DNA of 64,000 bases from Orientallactaga sibirica (GCA_036365145.1 JAEOAD010002183.1:3745501-3809500), one strand, 5' to 3'. Numbered from the stretch's first letter, positions 11,321 to 22,695 are shown. Numbers and translations: made by a program. The notes: a model not told the origin generated them from the sequence alone.

Positions 11321-11694
11321 TGCATGCACATATATATGCCCTTGCAGCATTCATGTGCTAGCCTGGGGTGGGGGTGCTCACCTGCAGCAGGTACACTTGC
11401 CTGTGGTGGCCGTAGTGGAACATCAGGTGTTCTGCACCATTGCTCTTCTACCCATTCGAACTTGAGCTGGAATCACTTACTGATGCCAGAGCTTGCCCTT
11501 TCTTCATGAGCTGTAGTGATTCTTGGGTCTATAGGGCTGGGGTTACAGGCACGTGTGGCCATGTCCAGCTGTTTATGTAGGTACTGCAGATTGAACTCGA
11601 GAAATCTCTCAGACCTCCTCAGACCCTCATGCATACTTGCATAGGAAAAGCTTTGAACCACACTGAGCCATCTCTCCAGCCCTCAAACTGCTAT
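11320..11694 (-). mobile_element. B4-type SINE, antisense
   Basis: GCATGCACATATATATGCCC tail side, GGCTGGGGTTACAGGCACGTG in the middle, and CACTGAGCCATCTCTCCAGCC at the tRNA-like end. Confidence 0.7.
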
Positions 11695-13091
11695 TGAACA
11701 GAGGCAGTATGTAAATGAATCCAGTAGCAAATGTCTCTGTCTGCACACCAAGGTTACTTTGGAGAGAAAAAAGCATAGAGCAAGTGGTGTCACCTTTTCA
11801 TGTGACCGGTGGAGATGCCAGGGGTGAGTGATGTGCTCAGACCCCATGGGGACACAAGACGGAAAGGCAGGTGAGGCTCTGCCCCTGTGCTCTTAAGTGG
11901 ACTTTCTTGGCCAGATACTTTCAGGAGTGGAAGTTAGGGTCTGGGGTCTGTCCATTCCACTCCTGGTTGCTCTGATTCTTGGAGAGAGAGGCACACTTCT
12001 GGCATTTGCTTCAGTGTTATGATGAGCAGGTCCAGCTGGCATTTATTTAACTGCCATAAGCAGATGGGTTGCTTTGGCTTCAATGAGGCAATTCCTTGAT
12101 CATAGCCCTGCTGATTACAGGGTGACCTGAGTAGGGTACATGACAATGAAGGGCAGTCTGGGGCTTTCAGAAGGACCAACGTCAGTAAAATCTGGTTACT
12201 GCCATGTGACAAGCAAGGAGGACACAAATGGCAGCCTCCGAACTGTGAGTTTCTTATCATTCTTGCCCTTTGGTGTGTACTGTGAGCCTTCCACACCTCT
12301 GGATGCCTTCTGCCATATCCCACCTTCCTTGGGAGATTTCCACATGCTCTAGGCTGTGTTTACCTCCACCTTCTGGGTCAAGGGCACCAAGTGCATGGCC
12401 TGCCTCTCCCCCATGTTCCCCTAACTGGTTTCCCCTTCACTTAGCTCTTCCTACAACATTTTTGAAAAAAAATGAGTTAGGAGAGGGGTTTACTGAAACT
12501 TAGATGGAAGCCGAGTTAAATTAGGCAAGAGATGGTCATTAAAACTTCCTTCCTCTTTGAATTTTAGGGAAAACAAATTTAGCAATATGCTGTGGCTGCT
12601 AACAAGAAAGATGCTTAGATATTTCAAAGGCCTGTGGACCTTAGTGAACAGGTGCTACATGGGAAGAAGCCAGTTCCCTTACAAGGCCTTTTTCCTTTTG
12701 TATGAAAAGATCTATCTTTTCTTCTTTGTTTCCCCCCAGAGGAAAAGCAGACAGTGAATGGTTATGCCCAGGATTAGAGCTTTTGCATTTCCAGTGCGCA
12801 GGGCTAGCCTCCATTGTTATTAAAAAGCAAGTCAGATATTGACAAGACAACCACAGGTCTTAGGTCTAGGGGTCAACTCTAGTTTCAGACACTGTCAGCC
12901 CAAGTAATCCATTAAAATACAAGTTGCTAGGGCACAAACTTCTTTTTCTACAGGTTAATTGTGAGATAGGCAAGGCATTTTATGGGTAACCTACGGAAGA
13001 ACAGAGAGTGCCTCCCAGGATTGCTGTGTTCATGCCATGAGCATCAATGAAGCCGGCTCCCTGCCCAATATTATAAACTGAAATAACTGAA

Positions 13092-13098
<7 letters not shown>
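11695..13098. other. Unique sequence, nothing recognised
   Basis: Frames of up to 129 codons (12323-11934 minus) have no domain and no convincing splice context. No repeat family recognised. Confidence 0.45.

Positions 13099-13135
<37 letters not shown>
13099..13135. repeat. (TA)18 microsatellite
   Basis: Perfect TA run preceded by ATACATACA. Confidence 0.95.
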
Positions 13136-13137
<2 letters not shown>

Positions 13138-13291
13138 TTTTTTTTTCAGTATTAGTCCTTCAAAAGTTGGTGGGTTGTTTGTTGTGAAAAGGGAATTTGA
13201 AAAGACGACAGATCAGAAAGTGCTAAAAAAAATCACAGTATTTTAATTAAAGAAAAATATCACCTACAAAGAACCGAGCAACACTGAGCCT

Positions 13292-13456
13292 GTTCTTTTT
13301 TTTTTTTTTTTTTTTTTTTTGAGGTAGGGTCTCACTCTAGCCCAGGCTGACCTGGAATTCACTATATAGTCTCAGGCTGGCCTCAAACTCACAGTGATCC
13401 TCCTACCTCTGCTCTCAAGTGCTGGGATCAAAAGTATGTGCCACCATGCCCAGTTA
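13292..13456 (-). mobile_element. B1 SINE, antisense, with poly(T)
   Basis: T24 run, then GAGGTAGGGTCTCACTCTAG, GCTGACCTGGAATTCACTA and AGTGCTGGGATCAAAAG. This is the same young B1 subfamily as the sense copy at 63.8 kb. Confidence 0.9.
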
Positions 13457-14765
13457 ACATGTTCTAAAACCTCTTTCTGTTTTGTTATTCTGTAGAGCAG
13501 AGAACAATAACAATATACTATTTCTCAGGGACAATTAAATATATAAGCATTAAACAGAGTTCTTAGATCTAGCATGCTTTCAATAAAAGGTCGGTATTTG
13601 TGATAGTTATTGCCATTTCTATTATTATCATGTTATGTCTGAGACAGCAGATAGCTAGTGTCTGAGAGTTTCAGGATGTACAGCCTGGCTTAACCTAAGA
13701 TGTCATCACAATATATCCCTAATTTATGGGAACAGAATCAGAACCTGTAAGTAGCTACTTGCCTTGAACTCTTGCACACATACTGGCAGAGTTCTATTAG
13801 CTACACTTGAGAAGCCAGGAAGTCTGGCTGGCCTGTCGGGAAATGTGTATTGTTAGTTTGGATTTGGTTCTATTTCCATGGGGTCTTGTAGTGGTCACCT
13901 AACCATATCATCCCTCTCCAGACATGGCTTTTGATGCCCTTTCCTTCCGCAGAGGACCCTCTCCCGCTTCCTCCTGAGGGACCACTCTCTCTGCTGGAGT
14001 CCAATGCCATGGGCTGATGGAGATAGCCTCGCAGTGCACAGTTCCCTCCTCATCACGGGTACTTTATCCTGACCTGCAGTCATGATGAAAATGTGGTCAT
14101 TGGCAAGAGAACTCGATTTATCCTACTACTTCCTGGTCTGGAGTGGTGGCTGGGTGGCTTTAGTGACTTTCTGTGAATCCGCTAAAGTGCACTGAGTTAT
14201 GTATCTGTACCCATACAAAAGATACAAGGAACATTTGCCTCTTTAATGCTCCATGGTGGCCCGGCTGGCACCATTCTAAGGGCAAGAGCCCCCTGAGGAG
14301 ATGCCAGCACTGCTATGGGGACAAATTAAAGAGGCACAATCCTGTCTGTCCCCTCACAGTGTTGACAGAGCAAAGGTCTGAGGACATAAGACAATGTTAA
14401 ACCTGGTCCCTCAGCTGTAACCACAGACTGGTCATCAAAAGATCAACTTCCAAGCCTCATAGTCTTTGAATTACAACATCATTCTGACTCTTCACTTGAA
14501 CACTCGGTAGTTGGAAACTTCGTCCTTTAACAGGTAGGTCTTTTAGTGCTAAACTCCTGCTTGTTCCTAATATACAGTTTCAGAAGTTTGGCCAACCACC
14601 CAAGTTAGACAAAAGAACTGGGTGACATCTGTTTTATGCTAGAGGTTTCAGGATGTGTATTCCTGTTCAGTTTAGGATAACCCATGGTATATTCTTAATC
14701 TATGGCAAAGGTATTTTGTCTGAGACACTCAATAACAATGTAATAGCTACAGTGGATGGAGTAAT
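13457..14765. other. Unique sequence, nothing recognised
   Basis: No gene, repeat family or clear regulatory signal recognised in about 1.3 kb. Confidence 0.45.
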
Positions 14766-14885
14766 TCCAGTGGGCCAGGTGCTGAGAACCTTATGCATTT
14801 CGTATTACTCTCTCCACAACAACATTATATCAGAAATAAGGCTCAGATCAAAGACATAATTCAAGTTCAGGGGTTTCTAACACAG
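14766..14885 (+). mobile_element. MIR-like ancient SINE
   Basis: GTGGGCCAGGTGCTGAGAAC, TTACTCTCTCCACAACAAC and AATAAGGCTCAGATCAAAG follow the MIR order. Confidence 0.5.
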
Positions 14886-15479
14886 AAAGTGTAAATGCTG
14901 GAGGAAATGGAAATGCTAATTACTGTGATTTGATAATGAATGATGCATTGTGTACATGTGTTAAAGTATCATTCTAGTCCCCATAAACATGTACAAATAT
15001 TAATGTCAACTAAAAACTAGGAAGACATGCGATGCAAAGAATCAATATTACATTTAAACCCATAGCTGACCCAACTGAAACACTGTTCTGGGTTGTCACT
15101 TCCTTTCTGGGAGTGAAATGGTCAGTCATGGTGGTCTGTTTGTCTCCATTCCTTCTCCTCATCTACAAGGCTCAGCATCCTGTGATCTAACCCTGTGTCC
15201 AGAGAGTGCTCAGAGCTCATGCAGGTGAGCATCTCAGGCAGGCCATTATTTGTATGTTGTGTGTGTAAATATTTGTGTAGGTGTGTGGTTGGGTGCTATT
15301 TGGGACTGAGGTAAGGGCTGAGTAGAGGAGGAGATTTTGGAGGCAACAAGATCAACATATGATCATATGCCAGTGGCAGAAGACTAGAAACCGCGCCCCC
15401 ACCCCCAGCCTCTGGCTGCTTGGAACAAAGCAGGCCATATACAGGGGTAAAAAGTGCATCGTGAAGGTCAGGGTTCTTG
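14886..15479. other. Unique sequence
   Basis: Nothing certain. The stretch 14895-14955 is AT-rich with homeodomain-type cores (GCTAATTACTG, GATAATGAATGATGC), but that is a weak signal. Confidence 0.35.
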
Positions 15480-15937
15480 ATTAGGTCTAGATTCAACTAG
15501 CACATGCCACCAGGTAGTCCTGTGAGGGCATTTCCAGGAAGGATTACCTGCAGAGGGAAGACCTGCCTCCAGAGTGAACAACATCTGGCAACAGCCCATA
15601 AAGGACTCAGGAAGCCATGTTGCTCACTCGCTGCCTTTGCTTCTTGAGGGGAACACATCTAAACTGCTGTTATAGCTGCAGCGGTCATCCTTCCTTGCCC
15701 ACAGAGCCCAGCTTCTCTGGTGGTCCAGTGTGGACTGAAGACCAGTAGCTCTCCCATAATCTGGGCCTTCCACAACAGCGTGAAATCTTGTGGGCTAAGC
15801 AGCTACCAGGTTCTCAGCCACTCTGGAGTGCAGACAGCTATTGTTGAACTACCTAGCCTGTATCCTGTAATAAATTCCCTTTTGTAATATATATGCAGTC
15901 TGTCATTCTGTTTCTTTAGAGAATTCTGACTAACACA
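15480..15937 (+). mobile_element. Rodent interspersed repeat, family unassigned
   Basis: Shares its start (cttgattaggtctagattca) and end (TTTAGAGAATTCTGACTAACAC) with the split copy at 59053-59724. It contains a poly(A)-signal-like TAATAAATTCCC about 60 bases before the end, as in LTR-type repeats. Confidence 0.5.
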
Positions 15938-16139
15938 TGCAGAAGATGCAAATGACCCATAACAGGTCACAGGGCACCTGGCTTAATCTCTTTTTGTTGG
16001 AGCCTGGCCCATATCCGAGTGCATTTGCTTCTTTTCTTTTAATAAACTACCTCCTTTTCTATTATTCTTCATGTGACACTGTCCATATTTTTTTTTTGTT
16101 TTGGGACAGCAGAAATCTCAGCAGAGGTCCCCTAGATCC

Positions 16140-16475
16140 AGATCCACAGCTTTAGCAGAGCACTGGGGCTGGCTGGCACAAGTAGGTTACTAAAGGCAGG
16201 CCTTTGAAGGCTATCCTGGCTCTGGCCCAGCTTTTCGGCTTCCTGGTCCTTCACCATGGAACCAGGCCTCCACCTCATGTTCCCATTGCCACAGATGGGC
16301 TGCTCCATCAATGCCTCTCCAGCTATGATAAACTAACATTCCTCTGAAACCATGAACTAAAATAAATCTTCCTTTCCTTAAGTTCTTTGATTGGGCATCA
16401 TGGTCACAGAGGTGCAGGAGTAACTCACAGTCATAACTTCTGGTTCTAATTCTGTCCCTAAATAGGCTGTCTTTG
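16140..16475 (+). mobile_element. MaLR-like LTR fragment
   Basis: CATGAACTAAAATAAATCTTCC followed by TTCTTTGATTGGGCATCATGG matches the 3' part of the rodent MaLR LTRs seen elsewhere in the window. The 5' end is unclear. Confidence 0.45.
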
Positions 16476-16484
16476 CAAATCATG

Positions 16485-16605
16485 TAGTGGGTTGAATGGT
16501 AGTCCCCAAAGATATCCATGTCCTAATGCTCAGAACCTGTGAATATTACCTTATATCGCAAAAGGGTGAATGTCACTTTATATCATCAAAAGGGATAAAT
16601 AAATT
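16485..16605 (+). mobile_element. Ancient mammal-wide repeat, family unassigned
   Basis: TGGGTTGAATGGTAGTCCCC, ATCCATGTCCTAATGCTCAG and CCTGTGAATATTACCTTATAT are landmarks of a widespread eutherian repeat. I cannot name the family with confidence. Confidence 0.45.
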
Positions 16606-16639
16606 AAGCATGTTGGGAAGAGAAGCTTATCTTTTTATA

Positions 16640-16860
16640 TATTGTACTTATTTATTTGCAAGCAGAGTCAAAGATAGAAGAAAAACAGACAGAGGGAATA
16701 GGCATGTCAGGGCCTCCAGCAGCTGGCAAACAAACTCCAGACACATGCACCACCTTGTGCATCCTGGCTTTACATGGGTACTGGGGAATTGAGCCTCAAA
16801 CCGGGGTCCTGGGCTTCACAGGCAAGCGTTTAACTGCTGTACGGCATCTCTCCAACCCAG
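16640..16860 (-). mobile_element. Dipodid SINE, antisense
   Basis: TTATTTATTTGCAAGCAGAG tail side, CAGGGCCTCCAGCAGCTGGC, CACCACCTTGTGCATCCTGG and CATCTCTCCAACCC at the tRNA-like head. Confidence 0.8.
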
Positions 16861-17371
16861 GAGAAACTTATCTTGAATTATCCATGAGGACCCAAAATGC
16901 ATCACATGCATTCTCATAAACACACACACAAGAACCGCACAAAAGATAATGAGTGTGCCACACAGGCAGAGATGGGAGTGATGCAGCCACCAGTGAAGGG
17001 TCACGTGGAGCCATCAGAAGCTGAAGGAGCAAGGAAGGGTTCTGCTGTAGTGATCCCTGAGAAACCCAAGCACTGTCAGCACCTTGACTTCTTGCCTTGA
17101 AGACAGGTGAAGAATGCATTTCTGGGTTTAATGCTACCCAGTGTGTAGTTAATCATGGCAGCAACTATAGGAGCTAACACTAGTTGGCGTCCCTCTGTGG
17201 CCTCAGTTTTACTGACTGCACAATAATGTTTAACTTCCCACCTTTGATCACATACCAATCACTCATGAGCCACAGACCCCATGGGGAGGCAGGCCTCCAT
17301 TCCCAGGCTGACCGCTTTCCCATGATATCTTGTATCTAAATAGGTCACTGAGATGGTTAGGTCGAGATAAC

Positions 17372-17573
17372 TTTTTTATGAGAGAGAGAAAGAGAAAAAT
17401 TGGTGTGCCAGGGCCTCCAGCCACTGCAGTTGAACTCCAGATACTTGTGCATGTGCAGCTTTGCACTTGCATCACCTTGTGCACCTGCTTTATGTGGGAT
17501 GTGCAGAGTCGAACATGGGTCCTTAGACTTCACCAGAAAGCACCTTAACTGCTAAACCATTTCTCCAGCCCCA
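17372..17573 (-). mobile_element. Dipodid SINE, antisense
   Basis: GAGAGAGAAAGAG tract, CAGGGCCTCCAGCCACTGC, GCATCACCTTGTGCACCTGC and TTAACTGCTAAACCATTTCTCC. Confidence 0.8.
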
Positions 17574-18697
17574 AGATGACTTTTTAAGGAGGAAATTCCT
17601 TCACAGACACTTGATCCCACCCACTGTTGTTAGAAAAATATTCTGTCTTAACCCAGGGAAGCCATCCAAAGAATTCTGTCTGCTCTGTGTTTAAAAGAAG
17701 TTTTCAGTATTATTTGTCTAATTTCCCCCATAGTCCTTGTAGGCTGAAGGATCATTGTTAAGGGATTTCTAAAGTGCATGCATGGGGCTGCTGGGTAAAT
17801 GCAATACTGAGTTAATCTACTCACCTCTGCACAGCCTCCAGCTCCAGCCTACTCTGCAACTCAATCACTAGCACACAGCTAACGAAATTACTGCTCGGGG
17901 CTCAAGGCCTCTTGTTATGGGGCTCCAGAGCCTCATTTGCAATCACTATTAACCAGAAAAGTAGGCACAACTGCTCAGTGCCTGTAGACTTCAGTGTCAT
18001 GCAATATTCTCTGAATCCGAGAGGCTGGAAGAGGCCTCAGAGACTTGTGAATAAGGCTGGGGAGTGCAGACCACCCACCAGGGGCCCTCCTCACCCTCTT
18101 TGGTCTCTCTAAAGCACTAAAGAGCAATGCAGTGGCTTCAGAATAGGTAGGGAGAGAACCTGGGGAGATGCCCAGTGGACTGAGAAGGGAACCATCCTTA
18201 GGTTGCTGTGTGGATAATGCACATACCAGCTGTTAATCTTGTCATAAGCTTTGAACTGCTTTAAAGTAGGTATTCATGCTGAACACTCCAAAGGCTGATT
18301 TTAAATCTCCAAAAACAACATTTAGGTCTGCTGTCATCCACCCCTTGCGGTGCTGTGTCAAGGGGCATTAACAACGCCTCAGGGCAGCTTAGGATTTCCA
18401 AAGATGAGCCACATAGCAGGGGCAGAAGCCATGTTTGGCATTGCTACACATCACACACCTCTCCTTTTCTATCTTTCTCTCCTTGGAGTTCCTCCTCTTC
18501 TTCCTGTTCCTCCTGCTTCCCTCCCCCTCCTCCATAAAGCTCCCTCACACATTCATCCACACACATTCATCCACTCAGGCTACGTTTAAAGAAAAGGTAC
18601 GTGCAAGGAATGGTACTGAAATGTCCCGGTTTTAAATGTTGTATTTGCCAAGCACTTAAATTAAAGCTATCATTGCTCGGTATGCCTCTTCCATTCT

Positions 18698-18699
<2 letters not shown>
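17574..18699. other. Unique sequence, nothing recognised
   Basis: No gene or repeat family recognised in about 1.1 kb. Confidence 0.45.

Positions 18700-18745
<46 letters not shown>
18700..18745. repeat. (TG)22 microsatellite
   Basis: Perfect TG run of about 45 bases. Confidence 0.95.
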
Positions 18746-18749
<4 letters not shown>

Positions 18750-20058
18750 CCAAGGTTAATGAGTTACAACAGAGAAGAGTGGATGGCGGCGAGGATGTGG
18801 GATACTTAAGCTTTCATGTCTGATGTATAAGAGGGTACTAGTGTCTTGGGGACAGTGCTGGCACTGGGTGGACGTATCAGATGGGGCTTTTTGGATGCCT
18901 GCCAGAAAGTATTTTACTAGACTTATTTTTTCTTTGCAGAAACTTATTTCTCAAAGCCTGTGGTTGTGAGGAGGAAGTCATCCTGCCTCCTCAGCTCATA
19001 TACTGCCAGCCTGGGAAAGGACTGAAGACTGACCTCAAAGACTGACTGGGTAGGTATTCTTCACTATAGAGGACATGACTGCAAATAAGACAGAAGGCAG
19101 GGATGCCTGCGGTGGCTAGGCGATCGGAGAGAAGCTAGGAGAGAAAGCCTTCGTAGTTCAGAAAGGGGTGGAGGGCGCACAGGAGGAAGGAGTATGGATT
19201 CAGGAGCAGGTGTGGCTGCCTGGAGAGCCAGGCCACATCTCTTCATCACTGAGAATGGAGAAGCCAAGGGCAGCCACCATGAGCACTGCTGGTTCTGTGG
19301 GAACCACTGCTCATAGGATGGGGAGTAGAAAAGGGGGGCATCATTTGGAACCCCAATCTATGCCAGGAATTATGTCCACAGGAGAGACAAGCAGACATGG
19401 GGAAACCAAGACTCATTTGCTCCACTGCCTAATGCGCATTTAGAGCTTGCTTCTGTCGTGCTCAGGGCCAGTCACTCTAAAGGATTCTCTTAATTGGGGT
19501 GGGCTTGGAAGTGGAATGGCTTCTCCAAAGTATGTGCAGTCTCTTGCACGACTTCCATTTAGCGAGGAAAGCATGGCTTGAAAGAACCCCAGGTCACATA
19601 GTAATCACCACAATAAGACTGCTAATGAAGGTGACCTATAAAAGTATGGTAAATGTGTGATTTTTCTCTGCTTAGTTACTGAATTTTGATTATAACTCAG
19701 CACTTGCTTCGGGTCCTTAAATGCTGTAAGAAATTCCAGGAAAAAATAAAGTGAAAAAATGCTTCACACAGACTTTCCAGCCTTCTTTAAGGCTCCATGC
19801 AACCCAGCAAACTAAAACCAGGCTGTAGTCTCTATGTCCTTGGCCACCATTTCATGTACCAGCCTATCTTACAAAGTGCAGGAAGGTACCACAGATCAAT
19901 AGCTATTCTGACTTATCACTGCTGCAGCTTTTTTCCTTTACAAGAAAAGGGTTCCCCCACCCCTAGATCACACCGCCATTATATCCAAGGCAATTTTCTG
20001 TGGTATCTTCATGGAAAGGAATGTTTAGAAAGGGCTTTCTGAGCTCTTGTACACTTGT
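18746..20058. other. Unique sequence, nothing recognised
   Basis: The frame at 19168-19443 has no domain and no flanking splice signals that convince. No repeat recognised. Confidence 0.45.
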
Positions 20059-20461
20059 TAATGCAAGCAGTGGGCAATGGTGCTTCTATATGGCCATGCC
20101 TTAAAATCCCTGCAAAAGTCTGCTACCCCCAAGCATGAGGGTTGGGTCTGCTGACCTGTGGCTCCCTGGGTCTGGATGTGCATGAACTTGTGGGGACCAC
20201 CACAGAGCAGCCTGGCTGTTAGGGCTGCGGGGGTCTCCTTCTGCCTGCAGGATCTCTGTGTGCTGTGTGCAGGAGACTCATGGCCCGATATTATCCCAGT
20301 ACTTCACTTACCTGCAGGGAGGTTTTAAAGAATAAATTCCCCAAGTGGGTTTTTAATGGGAAGTAATGCAAGCAGTGGGCAATAGTGCTTCTATATGGCC
20401 ATTCCTTAAAATCCCTGCAAAAGTCTGCTACCCCCAAGCATGAGGGTTGGGTCTGCTGACC
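20059..20461. repeat. Local direct duplication: 98-bp arms, 207-bp spacer
   Basis: Arms at 20059-20156 and 20364-20461 (period 305) start TAATGCAAGCAGTGGGCAAT and end GGTTGGGTCTGCTGACC. By eye they differ at only two positions (GCAATGG/GCAATAG and CCATGCC/CCATTCC). The arms match no recognised SINE or LTR. Near identity inside unique DNA indicates a recent event. Confidence 0.9.
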
Positions 20462-20581
20462 ATGGAATATAGACTGTCAGTGCATTGGCCACCTCTTACT
20501 TATTTTCCTCTTTATGGGATCATTAGGTTACCTGAAAGCTTTAAGTGACAACCTTTGAAGTTTCCACAAATATATACATAT

Positions 20582-20606
20582 GCATATATATATATATATA
20601 TATATA
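20582..20606. repeat. (TA)n microsatellite, imperfect
   Basis: ATGCATATATATATATATAT followed by AATAATAA. Short and impure. Confidence 0.8.
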
Positions 20607-20639
20607 ATAATAAAAATTATATACGTGTGTGTGTTTAGA

Positions 20640-20815
20640 GCAGAGCATTACAAATACATTCACTCTTACTATCCCCTAGCTTCATAAGGCTATGGGGAGG
20701 CAGGACAAATATTCCTATTTCAGTTTTGAAAGTGAAGAAGCAAAGGCTTAGATGGGTTGGGTCATTCAAGACCACAAAACTGACCAAGATAACAGGACCT
20801 CCAACCTTGTTTCTG
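20640..20815 (+). mobile_element. MIR ancient SINE
   Basis: CTATTTCAGTTTTGAAAGTG, GAAGCAAAGGCTTAGATGG and TCATTCAAGACCACAAAACTG lie in the MIR order. Confidence 0.5.
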
Positions 20816-22008
20816 GACTCTCCAGTTGGGGCAGCAGGACTACTTGACAATATCCACACAGACACGAGTGAAACACATGCACAGATGACGTCCCTCACTC
20901 CAGACCAAGACCTTAGCACTCCTGCCTTTTCTATCATCAATTGTAGCCAGTGAACCGTATAAATTCAAGCTTTGGAACAGCCAAGTCTCATAAACAATAT
21001 CTGAAGATATTAAAATGCAAAACAGAAGTAAACAATATTTCTTGCTATGGGAAATTAACTAATGTAAAGTGACAAAATAATGGGAGTTGAATACAATATC
21101 AAAAGTGACCATGAAATGGAATATTTTAATACTTATACTACAAACTTGCTCTGCAAAATTCTCATTTATAGAAAATTCTCATTTATAAAACCAAGCCTTA
21201 AAGGGAAAAATATTGTAATGAGAGGAGAGAAAGATGAATGAGCACGGAGAGGATGAGAAACAAACTGATGCTTCCGTGCGATGGAATTAGTCATAGCTTG
21301 GGTACCACAGAAAGCCAGCCCTTAGGTCAGGAGACGCTCAGGGGTTCCAGTATAGTCCCAGACCCCTGCACCCTTCTGGCTGGTCTTTGCATATGGCCCC
21401 AAGGACTCCAAGCAGTTAGCTGTCCTTCCTGATGACTTCCAGGAATTAGGAATGGGGCACCTGCCAGCACGGACCTGCAGCCCAAGGGCTGAAGACCCTC
21501 TGCCTGGAGAATTTCGTCCTGAGCATTACCTACACAGTCCAACCACGGTGGTCAGAAGGACGGATAGCCTTCTGGAGACTGGGACTCTGCTGTGGACGCA
21601 GCCCCTCCCCCAGCTCCTCCACGCTCTAGTACAGAGAGGACAGGAGAGTAACTGCCAGCGAGTCCTGCCTTTTATTTTAGGACCAGAGTTCCACCTTTGG
21701 GGAGTTCAGCGGTGCCCTTCCACCTCCCACCACCGTTTTGACGCCCTCCCATCTTCCTCACACCCCTAGCCTGCGGCTCTTCATTCATTTCCATTGATCC
21801 CGGCTGCGGTGGGTAGCGGTCCTTCCAGACCCGCCTTTTGGCTGCTCTCTTCCAGGGCAATGACCTGAAGGCAGGAACCCACAGGCCGGCCAGGAGCAGC
21901 CTGTGGGGCTTCGGGAGGTTCATTATCACACGATCGAAGCAAAGCCTTCCTCCCCTGCTGCCCTCCGTGGGAGGCTCACATCTAGTTGGCAGGAAGCAAA
22001 TGAGTTCC

Positions 22009-22011
<3 letters not shown>
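20816..22011. other. Unique sequence of SIAH3 intron 1, GC-richer to the right
   Basis: AT-rich up to about 21.2 kb, then GC-richer toward the promoter. A 17-base tandem pair, AAAATTCTCATTTATAG/A, lies near 21160-21195. Long frames on both strands across 21.45-22.38 kb run through the CA repeat and have no conserved domain. Confidence 0.45.

Positions 22012-22081
<70 letters not shown>
22012..22081. repeat. Perfect (CA)35 microsatellite
   Basis: Seventy bases of uninterrupted CA, the longest pure microsatellite in the window, 273 bases inside intron 1 from the SIAH3 donor. It produces the overlapping His-Thr and Cys-Val runs in open frames on both strands, which are not genes. Confidence 0.98.
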
Positions 22082-22085
<4 letters not shown>

Positions 22086-22134
22086 CATCCCTGTGCTTGA
22101 CTTTCTTTCCCAGCACATGGGACAGACCGGCAGC

Positions 22135-22695
22135 AACGTGGACAACTTTTGCGATCTCTTCTGCAGAGCGCGGAAGGGCACTCCCCCATCCTGGCTTCTG
22201 CCCCTGCCCCGCTCCCCAGCGCCCGCAGCAGCACACTGGCTGTCACTAGCGGCGGAAGCCACCTGGAGCAGGCCTGGGCAGAGACCCGTCCATCTCCACG
22301 CACAGCGGGCACGCGGAGAAAACATGCCCAGAGTGACAGCGGGGACTCACTCACCTTCAGGTTGTGCGTGGGGTTGACGACGCACACGAGCTGGCCAGCA
22401 GCTGAGAAAACCCGTTTAGCTTTGTAGTGCTGAAACCGGAGGTGAATGAGATCCAACACCGCCCCAAAGCACTGGGTAAAGAAAAGCATCCCAACTTTTG
22501 GGAGGTTGTTGGCGCAGGAAGCAGCGGAGGAAGCGTGGGCCGGGGTCGGAACCAGCGCAGCCTCTGAGACGGGCTCCAGCCGGCTTAGCGCGCCTTCATA
22601 TTCATCATCAAAATAAGACGCTTAGAATCTTGCAGCAGTGAGGCAGCCAATCAAAAGGACAGAAATGTTATCCTTGAGGTGCAGAGACAGCCAAT
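22135..22695 (-). promoter_or_regulatory. SIAH3: SIAH3 CpG-island promoter with two CCAAT boxes
   Basis: About 33 CpG dinucleotides were counted by eye between 22135 and 22622, against a CpG-poor background on both sides. Upstream in the gene's direction, CCAAT is present on the plus strand (ATTGG on the gene strand) at 22647-22651 and 22691-22695, in CAGCCAATCA and CAGCCAATAA. The spacing from the start codon (about 160-205 bases) fits boxes placed 50-150 bases upstream of a start site near 22550-22620. No clean TATA box is visible; AATATGAAGG near 22600 is weak. The exact start site cannot be fixed from sequence. Confidence 0.7.
22355..22489 (-). CDS. SIAH3: SIAH3, first coding exon (codons 1-45)
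   Basis: SIAH3 is a RING-less relative of the SIAH ubiquitin ligases with a SINA/TRAF-like C-terminal domain. From the literature as I recall it, it acts at mitochondria and reduces PINK1 accumulation and Parkin recruitment. This exon encodes only the N-terminal 45 residues, starting MLFFTQCFGAVLDLIHL and ending VCVVNPTHNLK, which I recognise as the SIAH3 N-terminus. The start codon is at 22489-22487, with G at -3 and C at +4. The last codon AAG (22357-22355) is followed directly by the donor GTGAGTGAGT, so the intron is phase 0. The frame stays open past the donor to 22085, but that part is intron. The zinc-binding and SINA-like parts lie on exon 2, which is absent here and must lie left of base 1. 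The CpG island and CCAAT boxes upstream agree with this being the first exon. No frameshift or stop is seen. The alternative, a retrocopy, is unlikely because the intron donor is intact. Confidence 0.9.

Noticed and set aside
21160..21195. 17-base tandem pair AAAATTCTCATTTATAG/A
   Set aside because: A real but trivial slippage-type duplication in AT-rich DNA, with no further structure.
21672..22325. 217-codon minus-strand open frame
   Set aside because: Its middle is a Cys-Val run from the (CA)35 repeat, its flanks have no domain, and it overlaps the SIAH3 exon and donor in another frame.
22085..22354. Continuation of the SIAH3 frame past codon 45
   Set aside because: It follows a consensus donor (GTGAGT) and diverges from the known SIAH3 protein, which continues with YVSS. 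It is intron.
21838..22377. 179-codon plus-strand open frame
   Set aside because: His-Thr run from the same CA repeat; it lies antisense to the SIAH3 exon, with no domain or splice support.
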